Of a stretch of 64,000 nt of DNA, positions 23,935-35,954 are shown piece by piece. The position numbers and the translations under genes were made by a program. The notes beneath the pieces are model-generated. The model saw nothing but the letters and a program-made list of their open reading frames with translations. It had not been told where the DNA came from and searched no databases. The stretch is from the NCBI GenBank assembly GCA_942486035.1, contig CALNXK010000039.1:1110001-1174000 (forward strand). The letters run 5' to 3'. How positions within the stretch are numbered: position 1 is the stretch's first letter; each line of letters opens with the position of its first letter. The DNA comes from Porites lobata. Lineage: Eukaryota; Cnidaria; Anthozoa; Scleractinia; Poritidae.

Positions 23935-24750
23935 GACACGAAGCTCTGTTACCAGTTAATCATAACTTTAACAAAATTTGTGATAAATTAGGATCTTTTT
24001 TTAAATCAAAACACAAGAAATTCCGAGATTTTTTTGCTAGAAGTAAAAAAAAAAGCCATTTAGGCGCGCGTGATGACGCGTACTGTCCAATTACTTAGGC
24101 ATGACGCGTACTGTCCTATTTAACTGTCCTATTAAGGCTGAAATCAGGGCAGTTGATAGCCAATCAGATTTAAGAATTTTGTCATAGTTATGATTACTGG
24201 TTTCATCCTCCCAAATAGCTTCCTTTTTTCAGTGTACAGCTGATGGATGCATTGGCAGAAAAACATTTACAGGATGAAATTGTACAATTGTTGTCTTTTT
24301 CAAGATTAGGTGCCTTCGTCCCAGCCCGCGACGTTGGAAGGATCTTGAGTCCTCGAGGGATGCAGATATCTAGAATATGTTTAAGAGATATTAATACCAT
24401 TGAAACTTGAGGCAAAGAAAAGAACTTGCGTCACCTTGATATAATGATGTTTTGATGTTTTGGTGTTTAATCGTGTATTTGTTGATATCACTTACGACAC
24501 CTTGGCAGGGAACGTGACTGAATGCCTAAGTAAGCATAACATTTATCATCATGAACAGGCAATATTTCCCTTTAAGTAATATCGAATAGGGGCGAAAGTG
24601 CGATAAATATCATCACTTCCCTTTTATCCCCACTGATGTTAATAAAATTTTTAAAATGATTATTGCCCTAAGCTTCCCTTAAAATAAAACCAACGTTATA
24701 TTCATTATTGCGATCGAAGCCGCAGACAGTTATGACTTGCCACATATGCT

Positions 24751-26093
24751 GAAACACAGTTTTAAAACAGCTTTTTGATCGTTTCCTTTTATTGGGAATT
24801 TACTTGAGACTCTTTGCATGTATAAAGCTCAAATTTGGCACGGACAAAATATATTAAGAAGACATAGCATTGTTAGGTGAAAGGTAAGGTTTTGATCGTT
24901 ATCATAGTAACATGGCTGATTGGAAACAAGCAAAAGTTTTAAATTTATTAAGTTTACGCAAAGTCCGGTGATTCGAATTCCTTTTGAATTTGCACTCAGC
25001 TTACAATTAGTGACCAACATTAAAAAAAAAAAACTTGTTACAGCTTAACCAAGTTCTATTAAACAATTTTGGAATTTTTTTATTTTTATTTTTTTGAACA
25101 AAAACGTATTCATGGGAAAGTTGTTTGTGTCACCAAACTCTTTGTTTAACTATATTTTGAGGCTTTTATTGACTAGAGTGCTATATGAGCAGGATTTCGG
25201 CAAAATTTCGACAGAGTACATTGAGCAGATTTTAAGATAATTTGTTGGCATTTGTTTACACTGCCTATGAAAGTCAACAAGTCGAAGTTCCCCATTACTC
25301 TTTAAGTTCTCATGCTCAACACTTGCACTGATGATCACGCGATATTTCAAATTGCCACGAAAACAGCATATTAAATAACTTATTTTTGCTGAAAACTTCT
25401 GGGTATTTTTCTTAGCTTGTCATCACACTTTTTACATTAAAAGCCCGTTGACTTAGCTTCATAGCTACTCATGATGAAGATGTAACACAAATATGCATGT
25501 AACAATAAAGGGATAAAACATTTCTATAAAAACTGTGTTTAGCCACCTTAAGGTAAGTTCGCTAGCAAGGAAAACTGAGAACGGTACAACTTCGTGAACA
25601 CTAGGAATTTTTATTCTGAGCTATAAATTGTTGGAAGTCATTTTAGTCTTGAAAATGCACAAGCACTTTGTACTTAGAGCCTGAATTTATCTAATATATG
25701 TATGAATTTTTTTTACCCCTCGCTCGGTAGCCCCGAGTTCAACTCCTCCACAACTCCTTTGAATAGTCAGCTGGTTTGCTTCCGACCAGGTGGGATATTT
25801 AGTCCTGTTAAGGTGGAACTGAATTAGTTGTTTCAAGCATTTTCAGCTCGGCCGTATTAACTTAAAATACAGTGCCATAAATACTGCTGAGGGTAAATAC
25901 TGGATATGATATATTTTCTCTGGAACAATTAATAGTAAGCTTTAGGAGCAGCTCATAAATGTTGCGGAATAACTTATAATTTGATCGTAGTTATAGGATG
26001 GAAAAGGTTGTACCCGCTGCGGACTTGTGTTTAACCACCCACCTCGAAATATGCTTTATAAGAAGGAGCACATGTACACACGCTTAGGAAACC
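24751..26093. other. Non-coding; possible tRNA-like SINE fragment
   Basis: No gene is seen. Around 25720-25860 the sequence contains GAGTTCAACTCC, which resembles a pol III B box, followed by a CAGCTGGTTTGC / GACCAGGTGGGAT segment that looks like the body of a SINE-type repeat. No A box could be placed with confidence. Confidence 0.4.
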
Positions 26094-26096
26094 TTA

Positions 26097-26325
26097 GGAA
26101 CGGACCATTAGAAATGTTATGGGGAGGGAGGGGAATTTTCGAGCCGCAGGAATTTTTTTTCGTTATCAAATTCCATGTATGAATTTTTTTAGGCCGTAGC
26201 ATGAATATTTTTTTAGGGTTAATTGGCGTGCATGAATTTTTTTTCATTTAATTTTCCCTTGAGCGAATATTTTTTTTATACTTCGCCCGCCCCCTCCATA
26301 AGTTTAATTTCTAATGGTCAGTCCC
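26097..26325. mobile_element. PIF/Harbinger-type MITE with TTA target duplication
   Basis: The ends are GGAACGGACCATTAGAAA and, reverse complemented, GGGACTGACCATTAGAAA. TTA flanks both sides (26094-26096 and 26326-26328), as in PIF/Harbinger elements. The interior repeats ATGAATTTTTTT-like words four to five times. There is no coding frame in 229 bp. Confidence 0.85.
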
Positions 26326-26589
26326 TTAGGCGTTGAAAAACACAAATTAAACACAACAAATTAAAAGCACGTGAGGATACTTTTATTGTTTTGTTTGTTG
26401 TTGTTGAACAACAGCATGCACGAAAGAGTTTCAGTTTGAATTCATTCTTTCACTATGGCTACAATTTTTAAGAAGTTCTTTGCTCTTCTCAGAGTATAAA
26501 GAGAGACTGATTTGTCTAAACTAGGCATGTCCATTACTACTAATTACTCATTTTTGAAAGATACTTTCTGGTGGAGTCTTACTCGATTA

Positions 26590-26800
26590 ACCCTTCACAT
26601 GTGAAAATATCACCGTTGCTAAGGCCACATAATAAATCGCGCCTTTCACACCAAAAAACTATTAAAGTGAAATGGTTTGGTAGTTCATTGGTGTTTATAT
26701 AATAAATAGAACATTACATGGCCGCTCGGAGATACAAAATTTCTCTCCTCGTGTTGAAAAAATATTGCACTCGTTCGCTGCGTAAACTCGTGAAATGTAC
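26590..26800 (+). repeat. Half copy of a palindromic dispersed element
   Basis: This stretch carries TTCACATGTGAAAATATCA, CGCCTTTCACACC, ACTATTAAAGTGAAATGGTTTGG, ATTGGTGTTTATATAATAAATAGAACATTA, CATGGCCGC and GGAGATACAAAATTTC. The reverse complement of the same series is found at about 43420-43600, so the two are inverted copies of one family. Confidence 0.75.
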
Positions 26801-29800
26801 TTTCGTTCGTTTTTTTAATATACAGGAAACAGTGGATCTCCGTAGTGAGATCGTATGAAGAGTAGGAAAATTTGGGATTAAACTTATCGCCAATTGATCA
26901 GGAAAGATTCATCGGTAGGGGCCGCTACATATAGTCAGCGACAAATGCGATAATGCAAAGCTGCTGCAGTGAAAAGAATCCCTGGGAAACCGGGTTTTCA
27001 CGTGACGCCGCCAAAATTCAAACTAAGGAATTATCGAATAACTCAAGCAACGCAAAATATTTGAAATTTCATGGACAGAAAGTCGAATCTACAAGAAATA
27101 GCAGACTTCGGCAATTATCCGGGAGATTTCAGACTCTAATCTGGAGACCGGGAGAAACGGTTCAAAACCGGGAGTCTCCCGGATTATCCGGGAGAGTTGA
27201 CAGCACTGCAAATTGTGTGACTAGATGTGGATTAGAAACGTAACCGATTTGTTGAGATCTTGCTATCTAAACATTCTCTTTATCAGAGTAAATATTACTT
27301 TAATCTTTATGTGTTACCCAAGCGATGAATTAACGCGTTGGTAGGAAAACTCGTGAGGCAGATGTTTATGTCGGTTTCCGGCCGCCAAATTTGTCCCCCT
27401 CAACCGGGACGCGTCAACATGGCGTCTCCATAGAGTCTCCATACGAAGCTTTATAAATTCGGGTAAAACATTTTTCCGAATATCTCGCATACGAAATATC
27501 GCACAGACCTGATTCTTCATTGGCGAGGTTTTTTGTAGAATTATCCTCTTTAATTTCCCTGATTATCGAATTTCTGTATTTAATGATTTGCGCTTCTTAT
27601 TTTTGATGGCGTAACAGTGAAAACAGAGGATAGGTTTGAGAGTTAATCTTGTTTAAATCACATTTAGATTCATGCCCGTAACTCAGAAAAAATTGAGCAT
27701 TGGCAAAAATGTTCCAAAAGAAGAGGGCACATAAATTTAGCCTTCTCCAGAATTTCGACAGCCTACGTGATTATACGATTATTCAAGACTTAAGGAAAGG
27801 TTTTCTTCTTAAATTGAAAATAAATGATGAGTTCGTGAAAAGAAAAGGGCCAAAGTCGCGAAACGAACGGTCCGTTGCAATGAATATAGTATTAGCTTAC
27901 GACAAGACTTTATCCATGGAATATTCAAACTACTGAAACAACCACTGGTATGTCGTCATTGTATTTAGCGATACCAAATCCCGTGATATGTAACCAATCA
28001 AGCTTAAAAATGTAGCTAACAAACAACTTTTATCTATGAAATTAAAAGGTCAAAAGTTAAAAGTCTCGTTGTTTTATTTTCATGATGCGTGTCCCATTCA
28101 CTCAACATTCAGTGAAATCACTTATTAATGATGCATGCCAAACGTGCGACTGCATGCGACTAATTTTATAGGATCGTATTATAATTTTATACGTAGATAC
28201 ATTAGGACCAAAAACGAAAGAAAACACCCTTCACGAGTCAAAAGAAGTTGTTTTCACTTTTTAATAGGTTGTACTGTCCAGAACAGTCGAAGTGATTTTT
28301 TTTTTTTTTTATTGTGAGGAAAAAACGCCACTGCGGCGAATTTAAATATCGTTAAGAATACGATACAAGAGAGAAAATCACATTTAGTCACTAATTCTAC
28401 GAAAAATGTGACAGTCGGCTATGTTCATGTTCCAATATAATTTTGTCGTGTCATGTAATTGTTTCACATTTTTTCTTTGTTTTAAAACAGTACGTTAATG
28501 AAAGGGAAAATGTAGGCGAAAAGGAACATTGCATTACACTGAACATAGAATTATTAACTAGAGAATGGACGCCGTGAATGAAATATCAACTAATTATAAC
28601 TAACAGTACCGTATCCTACAACTAAGCAATCAAGCAAAAAGATGTGGCCCACAAACAAACATTATTTTTGAAATTAGCGGGGGGTTAGAAATTAATAGTT
28701 TCCCTTTTACACACCCAGAGCTGAAAGAAAGAAACAGTACCTTTCACATCTAGTCTAAACAGAAAATAAGGTTAGGTTAAACTGTTGAACTGTCCACAAT
28801 AGTTAAGTAGCAGTTTTTCTTTGTAGGGCAAAGCTCTCATCACTGCGACGGCGTTTAATATCATCGATAGAAAAATATACATATATATGTAGAAAAAAGG
28901 ATTCTTAACATCTTTACACCTCTGACTTATTGATCAAAATGCCGGTCAAAATGTAATGTATTAATCTGCTATGTTTCACGTTTCTCTTTAATTTGTCATG
29001 TAATGTTACTTTAAATTTATATATACAATTTTGGGACCTTTGAAAACTGACTGCAAATGTCACTTAAACGGAGGTTAGAACGATAAACAATATATCACAC
29101 TGAAGAGTGTACGCCCTCAATGGAATACCGAACTATAAAACAAACATTCGAAATGACGCCGTAATTGTCAGTATTTAGCAAGAATAAAGTGCTAAACAAT
29201 GAAAAGTTTTTCTTTTCTTCTCACTCTCTTTCTTTTTTTCTTTCACTATGAGCTTATCATTTACACAACGTTTGAAGTGATTTTTTTGTTACTTAATGCT
29301 GCAAAACCCACATGACTGCTTGCAGCGAAATTTAAAGATCATAGAGAATGAAATGAGAGAACTGCATTCTGTAATAGCTTTTTTGTAACTTATTACACCA
29401 CTGAATAATTCTTCAAAAATGCTTCACGTCACAATTAAATATAGTCACGGCATGTTGTTTTGATACGGTTTTTTTGTCATCGGATCTCGGGCATATCCAA
29501 TTCATAAAGAAAATTAGAACATCAACTATAAGCCCAAATCAGGCATGACAACACTTTAATGAAATAACGGGGTTCTTTTTTTGAAATTATATTTTAAATC
29601 AGAACGTCATTTAAAATATTGCATTTAGAGAAAATATCTTTTCTTTAGAGGGAGGAGTCGTAGTTTGTTTGTTAGATTAAAGGGTCTAACGGGTTTAATT
29701 TGATGAGTGAATTAAGTTCTTGAAGAGGATCGAAATTGTTCAGTTTCTCGATTATTGTTAATAAGAGCGGGCATTTGTACAAGGGAACACTGAAGTACTT

Positions 29801-31381
29801 TTGCATGACGTAGAAGCTGGGAGCCTAATTCTTTTGTTCTGATCACGCAAACGGAAAGACCTCGTTACAATATCAATTTATTAGACGACTCTGAGATAGA
29901 GATAGAAAACTGTTCTCCCAACGAGTAAATTATACTCCAATCTGGTCTATTTTTTAAAAAAAAATTCCAGTTTTTTTTCTTCTTCCACATAATTAACAAA
30001 AGACACACGCAGGTGTTGTTGATTACTTAAAGAATTGTGTTGATAATTAATACTGAGTTACTCATCAATTTCTTTATGTACATGTTGCAGTTCATTTTTT
30101 ATCTAAGGTATTTATTTTCCTTTGTTTCAACTTCATTATCATACATTACCATACCCAAAAACAAAAGAAAAACAAAAATTACCTGAGATATAAAATGAAC
30201 TACAACATACACCGCTTGAGGCCGGGTTTGTCTTTTAATTGTAGCATGTATAGTTAACGGCTGAACCTTGACGTTACAGTGTAGTTAAAAGGCAAGAAGT
30301 CGAAACAAGTTAAAACAAAAGATGAAAATGAGCATTGTGTGTCACTGCTAGTTAGTTAGTGTCAGTGATGGTTTTTACAGCCTTGTTATAAGAGGTTGAT
30401 GTTGGTGCAAACATTAGAAATATGTTGCTTTCATCCGCAATCACATAACACAGCAGATTTTTGATCCGAGATTCATCAGATTATATTGTACGACCAGAAT
30501 GGATTTGCTGCTTCAGGCAAATCATAGTCAACACAACAGTGGCGTTCAAAAACCTTTGTTTTTCATTTGTTCTGGATATTACAGCCGCCCTAAGAGAAAT
30601 TGAAAACAAATGCTTATGCAAAATTTTGGGGGCAAGTAAGGTGCATTATGGGAAATGAGGAAGTGGCGTAAGTAATTTCCATAAATTGAAATTCATCCTT
30701 AATGCTCCGTGCCTTGGGTAATAACGGCGAAACACATGCATTATTCATCCCTTAATCTCAAGGTGATTTCTTTCTTTTTTATTTTTCCTTTTTCTTCTAC
30801 GCCTCGGAACCGAGTATACATTTCAGTGTTTTGAAATTGGACTGCTGTAAACTGCTCGAGTGACACAAATTATAGGGATCCAATTTCAGAGCTTTTTCAT
30901 GAATTATTTTACCATCAGAAACAACTACACTTACAATTCGTTCATGAAGCAGCTAATTGCAGTAAATTATTGCCAAAGCAACGATCTACTGATCTGTACT
31001 TTTGATCCAGCGAACATTGTTTCAAAAACAAAAGATTCTTCAGATCCAACTGATTCGGATCGGTCTTCGGTTGATTGCAAGGCAGGCAAAATCTGTTACG
31101 TTAATAAAAGAGACAGTATAATATGTTTTGGGTTTCTGATGAATATCAGCTATATATCAACCACAGATTAGCAACTCCATTCCGTACGAACAAGGTACTG
31201 CTACTTAAATTAATCATTTTGAAAGCAATTACGTTTTCTAAAGAAAAAAAAATCCAGTCTTCACTTTTGGCGTCCAGTTCGATGAGCCGCTACTAGCTTT
31301 ATTTTTCTTTCTCATGATTAGCGTCATATGACCTCGCTCTAGCTAGGAGTTCTATTATTTTGTGCTTGACCTGGCCAGGCC

Positions 31382-31990
31382 CAATTCAATTCAATTCTTT
31401 ATTCACACTATACAAGATATTTACATAAGTGTACATAGTAGGAAAATAAAGTAGCTACAAATAATAATTAACTAGAAGATATTAAGTTCATTTGTGTACG
31501 GTGTCCAAAGTAGCAAGAGCTTTCTTGTTGGACACCGTCATATTGAAATAATTGGCAGCAGTAAGGAGAGGAATAAAATCTCAAATAATATCAGTCATAA
31601 AACATATAAGTAAGGTCAGATTTGGTTGGTTAGAAGACAGGACTTCCATAAAAACTTATGATATGGCAGACACTTGAGACCAGGCGGTACAGTCTCCCAG
31701 ATTTTTGGAGCGGAGAATTTAAAGGACGTCTTACCTAAGTTGGTGGATACTCTTGGCCTAAAATAGTTCAGATTACTGACAAATCTTGTATTATGGTTGT
31801 GTATACGCGATGCTTGAGTCAGGACATCAAGGAAAATATCTGGAATGCTATCAGTCTCATTTCTCATTCTATGTATAAAGCAACATATTTTTAATTTATA
31901 TATATTATCTAATTTAAGGATTGTTAGGAGTTTGAAATAGGGAGCAGCACTCTCTCTAGGATGTACAAAGAAGTTAAATTTAATTTTAAC
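31382..31990 (-). pseudogene. 5'-truncated CR1/L2-like LINE 3' fragment
   Basis: An open minus-strand frame runs from about 31980 to the stop at 31616. It includes ESAAPYFKLLTILKLDNIYK, IHNHNTRFVSNLNYFRPRVS and GKTSFKFSAPKIWETVPP, the usual C-terminal end of CR1/Jockey-class reverse-transcriptase proteins. Downstream on that strand comes a 3' UTR ending in AATAAAG and a short (AATTG)n tail at 31382-31396, as in CR1/L2 elements. The endonuclease and catalytic reverse transcriptase are absent, as expected from 5' truncation on insertion. The remaining frame is surprisingly clean, which suggests a moderate age. Confidence 0.8.
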
Positions 31991-32605
31991 TTTAAGTTAA
32001 ATTTAGTGACTGATCCAAAGCTGTTTGTCTGAAAATAAAACTGAAACTTATAATGAACACTGCAACTCCTTTTAATATCTTTCCCTTAAAAAGCCGAGTC
32101 ACGCTTAAGGTGGCTTCGATTGATTCTGGAATAGAATACAACGATAATGCAGAATATCCGTTCTATTGACCTACTATTTATAATTCCAATTCCGGAGTAG
32201 TGGCCAGAATGTATTTTAACCGCTTTGCTTGAAATAAAACGGAAGAACGGCGTCATTTCCGCGGCGTCACGGCTGCTTTTCAACAATAAAGAACATGGCA
32301 GTAGGAAGACGAGCTGAGGCCTTCGCATAAAAGCATAAAAGATTTACTAGAGCAGAGAAGAAACTCCTACGCATATTCCTTTACACGAGGAAATGAGAAA
32401 GCCCCTCCTAAATTTCTAAGTCGGCATTGTAAACTCTTTTATGCAAACAGTTTCCTGCGTTTTTTAAATGAATGTGTTTTCATTTTCTCAGTCTCAAGAA
32501 AATGTTTTCCCCACTTTACTATTACAGACATGCAACATTCTTGACGATGAAAATTTCTGCCAAAAAAAATATTGATGGAATACTTTATTTACTTTAATAC
32601 TTTTA

Positions 32606-33205
32606 TTTTCAGGGCCACAATTGATTATCTAACTACCTAGATTCTGAATTTCATGGTCATTGAAAAACTGTGACATTATCTTCTATAAGCCCAAACTTGA
32701 GTAAACATTGAAGATTTTTACCGTTTAGGCTGAGTTTGTGCTTAGTCTTGTTTCATTGTCTAGTCAGCATTTTTGTTCAGCGCGCGTGCAATGAGCGCGC
32801 TTGGCTGACTTCCGAATGCTCACCGAGATTTGATAATTTTGGTACGGTGAGACAGGCGATCGCGTGATACATACAGGTTTAACTCACGATTTTTAATCAA
32901 TTCTCGTGCATGCTTCTTGTGCCTTTGCAAAAAAATTAAGAAATGCTACACACCGTACCAAAATTATCATATCTCGGTGAGCATTCGGAAGTCAGCCAAG
33001 CGCGGTCATTGCACGCATGCTGAACAAGAATCCTGTATCATGGCAGACTTGAAACAATAGAAAACTCCCAAAGCACAAACTCAGCCAAAACGCTAAAATG
33101 TTCAATGTTTACTCAAGTTTGGGCTTATAGAGGATAGTGTCACAGTTTTTCAATGACCATGAAATTCAGAATCCGGGTACTTTAGATAATCAATTGTGGC
33201 CCTGA
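32606..33205. mobile_element. 600-bp foldback element with about 240-bp arms
   Basis: The left arm starts TTTTCAGGGCCACAATTG and the right arm ends CAATTGTGGCCCTGAAAA. Pairing continues through AAACTTGAGTAAACATTGAA, CACAAACTCAGCC, CAGCCAAGCGCG and GGTGAGCATTCGGAAGTCAG to a centre near 32900. The CAGGG terminus would fit a hAT-related element, but no target duplication was found. It sits inside block B and is not coding. Confidence 0.85.
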
Positions 33206-34945
33206 AAAAATTTGAAGGAAAAAAACTAAGAATTTTTAAGAAAATCCTTTTTTCGGGAGAAGGACTCTTGAACGCTGACAAACGTCAGCAAATAGTTAAA
33301 ACTATAATTTCTGCATGTTTGCATTATATCATATTGCTCGAAATCGCGCGCATTTACAAGGCCCTAAAGCTTTTTGCTGACTTGCAAGGACCCATCTGTT
33401 AGAAAGATCCCCAAAATAAAGGTCTAAATCTCATAGTTTATTAGATATAATCGTGTAACGTTTTTGCTTATCATTTTCACATAAATTATGACTTAAATTT
33501 GGAAACCGCTGAATTTCTCGCATTGGGTCTTTGCGATTTTGGTGAACAACAGCAAAATTTCGACTCAGACCCCAAAAAGTTATAACCACGTGACATTTAC
33601 TCCGATCGCCAAAAATTTTATGCTGTATTGTAGATTGATCTATATGTTATCCATGCTATATGTTAGACTTACGATCAAAGTAAATGTGGGGATACCAGAG
33701 AGCTTCAATGTAGGATGGTACCCCCACAAAGTAACTTGGTCGAGTCACCTTAATCCACTGCTTGAAAGCAATCATTATAATTTTGATTATGACCCTAATG
33801 TTGGCTACACTAAAACTGCTTGTGCACCGCTTAGAGTAAGACAAGTGCCACTTGATGATGAGAAAATGTCGTCGATTTAGCTGGAATACTTTTAGTCATT
33901 AATTCCATTTCTTAATCCCCGGCATTACCGGTTAGGAACATGAAATACGTCCATTATCGCCAATTTTGAAGTCTTGTTTAAGATTTACACTGACATCAGA
34001 AAATATGCCAACCTTTTCTGACTAAAGTTTTAAGACTAGAGGTTAGTTTGCTCTTGGATTCGCCGAACGGCCGGCCGAATCACCACACTTAGAAGTCAAG
34101 ATCTGAAATCCAAGAGCGTTTTCACGTGATGTCATGGAGGGCATATTTCTTTTCCAAAAGAATGAAACGACGCTCATGTTGGTGTTTCAAACCAAAAGCT
34201 TTTTTTTGTTTCAATGCATTTGCGCAGAACACGTGAGTGTAAACGCTCTTTTGGCTCCTTGTAGGAGTATTATAAAAACAAAATTATAACTGGTTTTATC
34301 CTTCCAAACAGCTTACTTTTTTCAGTTTAGTGGATGCCATACACCTAGTAAATCATTTTTGAGGATGAGGTTTTACAAGAATGGCTTTTGCCCATGGAAA
34401 TGCAGCTCGTTTCGGCCTTGCCGGAGAAGGGCTTAAGAGGAGTCTCATATTATTTTATCAAAATGTAGGCTGAGAAAAAAAGGTTACGTCACCGTGATAC
34501 AAAGATGTTTTGATGTTTGACTGTCTATTTGTTAGTATCAATTATTACACTGGCTTCAATTTGCACGGAACATTAAATTCCCTAGAGAGCGTACATCTGC
34601 CATGAACAGGCAATATTTCCTCCATCAAACGAGAGTCAAAGAATATCATTAACTACCTTGTTTTTTCACCGATGTCGAACAATAAAAATTTTCTACTGAT
34701 TTCCTCACACACTAAAAATAAAACCAACGTTATATCATTTTTTTCAATTAAGGCCTGTTAGAACTATGCATATTTGGAAGAATAATAATCCTTTTCTAAA
34801 GTGTTGTCTCTTCACGAAACTGAAAAATACTGATCTCACAAACTGAAATGTTCTTCCTACAACGTCTTTCTTAAAATTTCCAACTACATGGTAGCGAGGT
34901 ATTAACCTAGTAAACTAAGGAAGCAGTGTTAAAAATTTTTCAGTG

Positions 34946-35014
34946 ATAATAATAATAATATTATTTTTATTATTATTATTATTGTTATTTTTATCATTAT
35001 TATTATTATTATTA
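34946..35014. repeat. AAT/ATT microsatellite
   Basis: An imperfect run of AAT triplets switches to ATT triplets, which makes the stretch partly self-complementary. Confidence 0.9.
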
Positions 35015-35060
35015 TACTACCACATGAGAAATTTAGGCAATTTGATTGCCGTAGAGTAGT

Positions 35061-35093
<33 letters not shown>

Positions 35094-35151
35094 GATAATT
35101 ACAAACCTTTTGCGGGTTTTAGTCTAAACAAATAATAGCATGATTTGCACG

Positions 35152-35258
35152 TGATATTTGGCATAAGTATCACTCGTGATATTTCGAAATTGTCTCAAAT
35201 TTAATTACGTATAACAATTTCGAAATATCACTCGTGGTATTTATGCCAAATATCACTA
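35152..35258. repeat. Hairpin element with about 43-bp arms
   Basis: GTGATATTTGGCATAAGTAT and CACTCGTGATATTTCGAAAT on the left pair with ATTTCGAAATATCACTCGTG and ATTTATGCCAAATATCAC on the right. The loop is about 20 nt. CACTCGTGATATTTC-type words are common in cnidarian palindromic MITEs. Confidence 0.85.
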
Positions 35259-35954
35259 CAAATCTTGCTGTTATCTATACTAATTAGTCATGATTGAAAA
35301 CATCACGTTATTTAACGTTGGGTAAGTTATTTAACACGCTGTGTGCCGGATCATTGATTGATTGATTGATATGTAGTAATTCTTAGACTCGGTGCTTGAG
35401 TGAATGAGTGAATGGCTGTCAGACTGAAATGCTAGTGCTAAGGCGCTATATTTCAGTTAATTTAACTATAGCTAGAAATATATTGTATCTGGAAAGGTCG
35501 AAAAGAGGGTAGTGATAACTGTGAAGGTTAAGAAATGACTGAGTAATAGAATTGAAAAGACACAAGGATGTAGAAATATATTTCAAAGTTGAGAAATGAC
35601 TGAAGTAAAAGAAGGCAAAATTTAAACGACTCAAGCTAGAAATATTGTTTGGGGCGTGGAAATATATAAAGCCGTATAATACAATTATATGCAATGGCTG
35701 TAAATGAAACTCACGTTATTTTTTTGTATTCTATAAATTCGCCTCGATGACTCACTTATCGGTTATTTTTATAGAAAGTCTTTGTAATACAGCTTTTACA
35801 GCAAAAAGTATTTTATGGTTATGGATCGGCATGCATGTTTTTTTCTACCCTCATGCAAAGATTCTATCGTTAGGTATGAATAGACAAGAAAAACTGAGTG
35901 AATCTTTGTATTGGGAGCATGGAATCTACAATTGATAAGCAAACATTCCTCAGA

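Larger units (their letters stand above)
21590..24750 (+). repeat. Composite duplicated block A
   Basis: Block A is the first of three related blocks. It has one copy of the 0.5-1 kb subunit (about 21600-21860: GATGGAATATCA, CAACCACTGGAAATAACG, CATTGTATT, AAGCAATCA, CAACAAACAAA). A tail follows, with GGGAGGAG at 22013, CGTAGAAGC then GATCACGCAAACGG near 22194-22237, CTCATCAATTTCTT near 22475 and TTGATCC.AGATT near 22700. A distal part (24195-24710) contains TTTTTTCAGT, GAACAGGCAATATTTCC and ATAAAACCAACGTTATAT. The same words recur in the same order in block B. Several copies carry stops in all frames, so the block is taken as non-coding. A possible reading of the tail as a minus-strand exon (22357-22064) is not conserved in the other copies. 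Confidence 0.65.
26410..34760 (+). repeat. Composite duplicated block B
   Basis: Block B begins with a segment (AAAGAGAGACTGATTTGTCTAA near 26499, then GATACTTTCTGG.GGA) that also occurs in block C near 36967-37060. Subunit copies lie at about 27900-28150, 28490-28720 and 29070-29340. The tail begins at GGGAGGAG (29650), with GACGTAGAAGCTGGGAGCC and GATCACGCAAACGG near 29809-29856, TACTCATCAATTTCTTT near 30058 and TTTGATCCGAGATTCA.C.G near 30461. The distal part at 34260-34740 matches block A's 24195-24710. A palindromic repeat (26.6-26.8 kb), a LINE end (31.4-32.0 kb) and a foldback element (32.6-33.2 kb) interrupt it. No intact frame is conserved between copies. Confidence 0.65.
34761..35954. 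other. Non-coding with simple repeats
   Basis: No gene is seen. An ATT/AAT microsatellite occupies about 34948-35014. GATT and GAGTGAAT tetramer/octamer runs lie at about 35355-35415. A hairpin element at 35152-35258 is listed separately. Confidence 0.5.

Noticed and set aside
34946..35014. A CRISPR-like or structured array
   Set aside because: It is a plain AAT/ATT microsatellite with no spacers.
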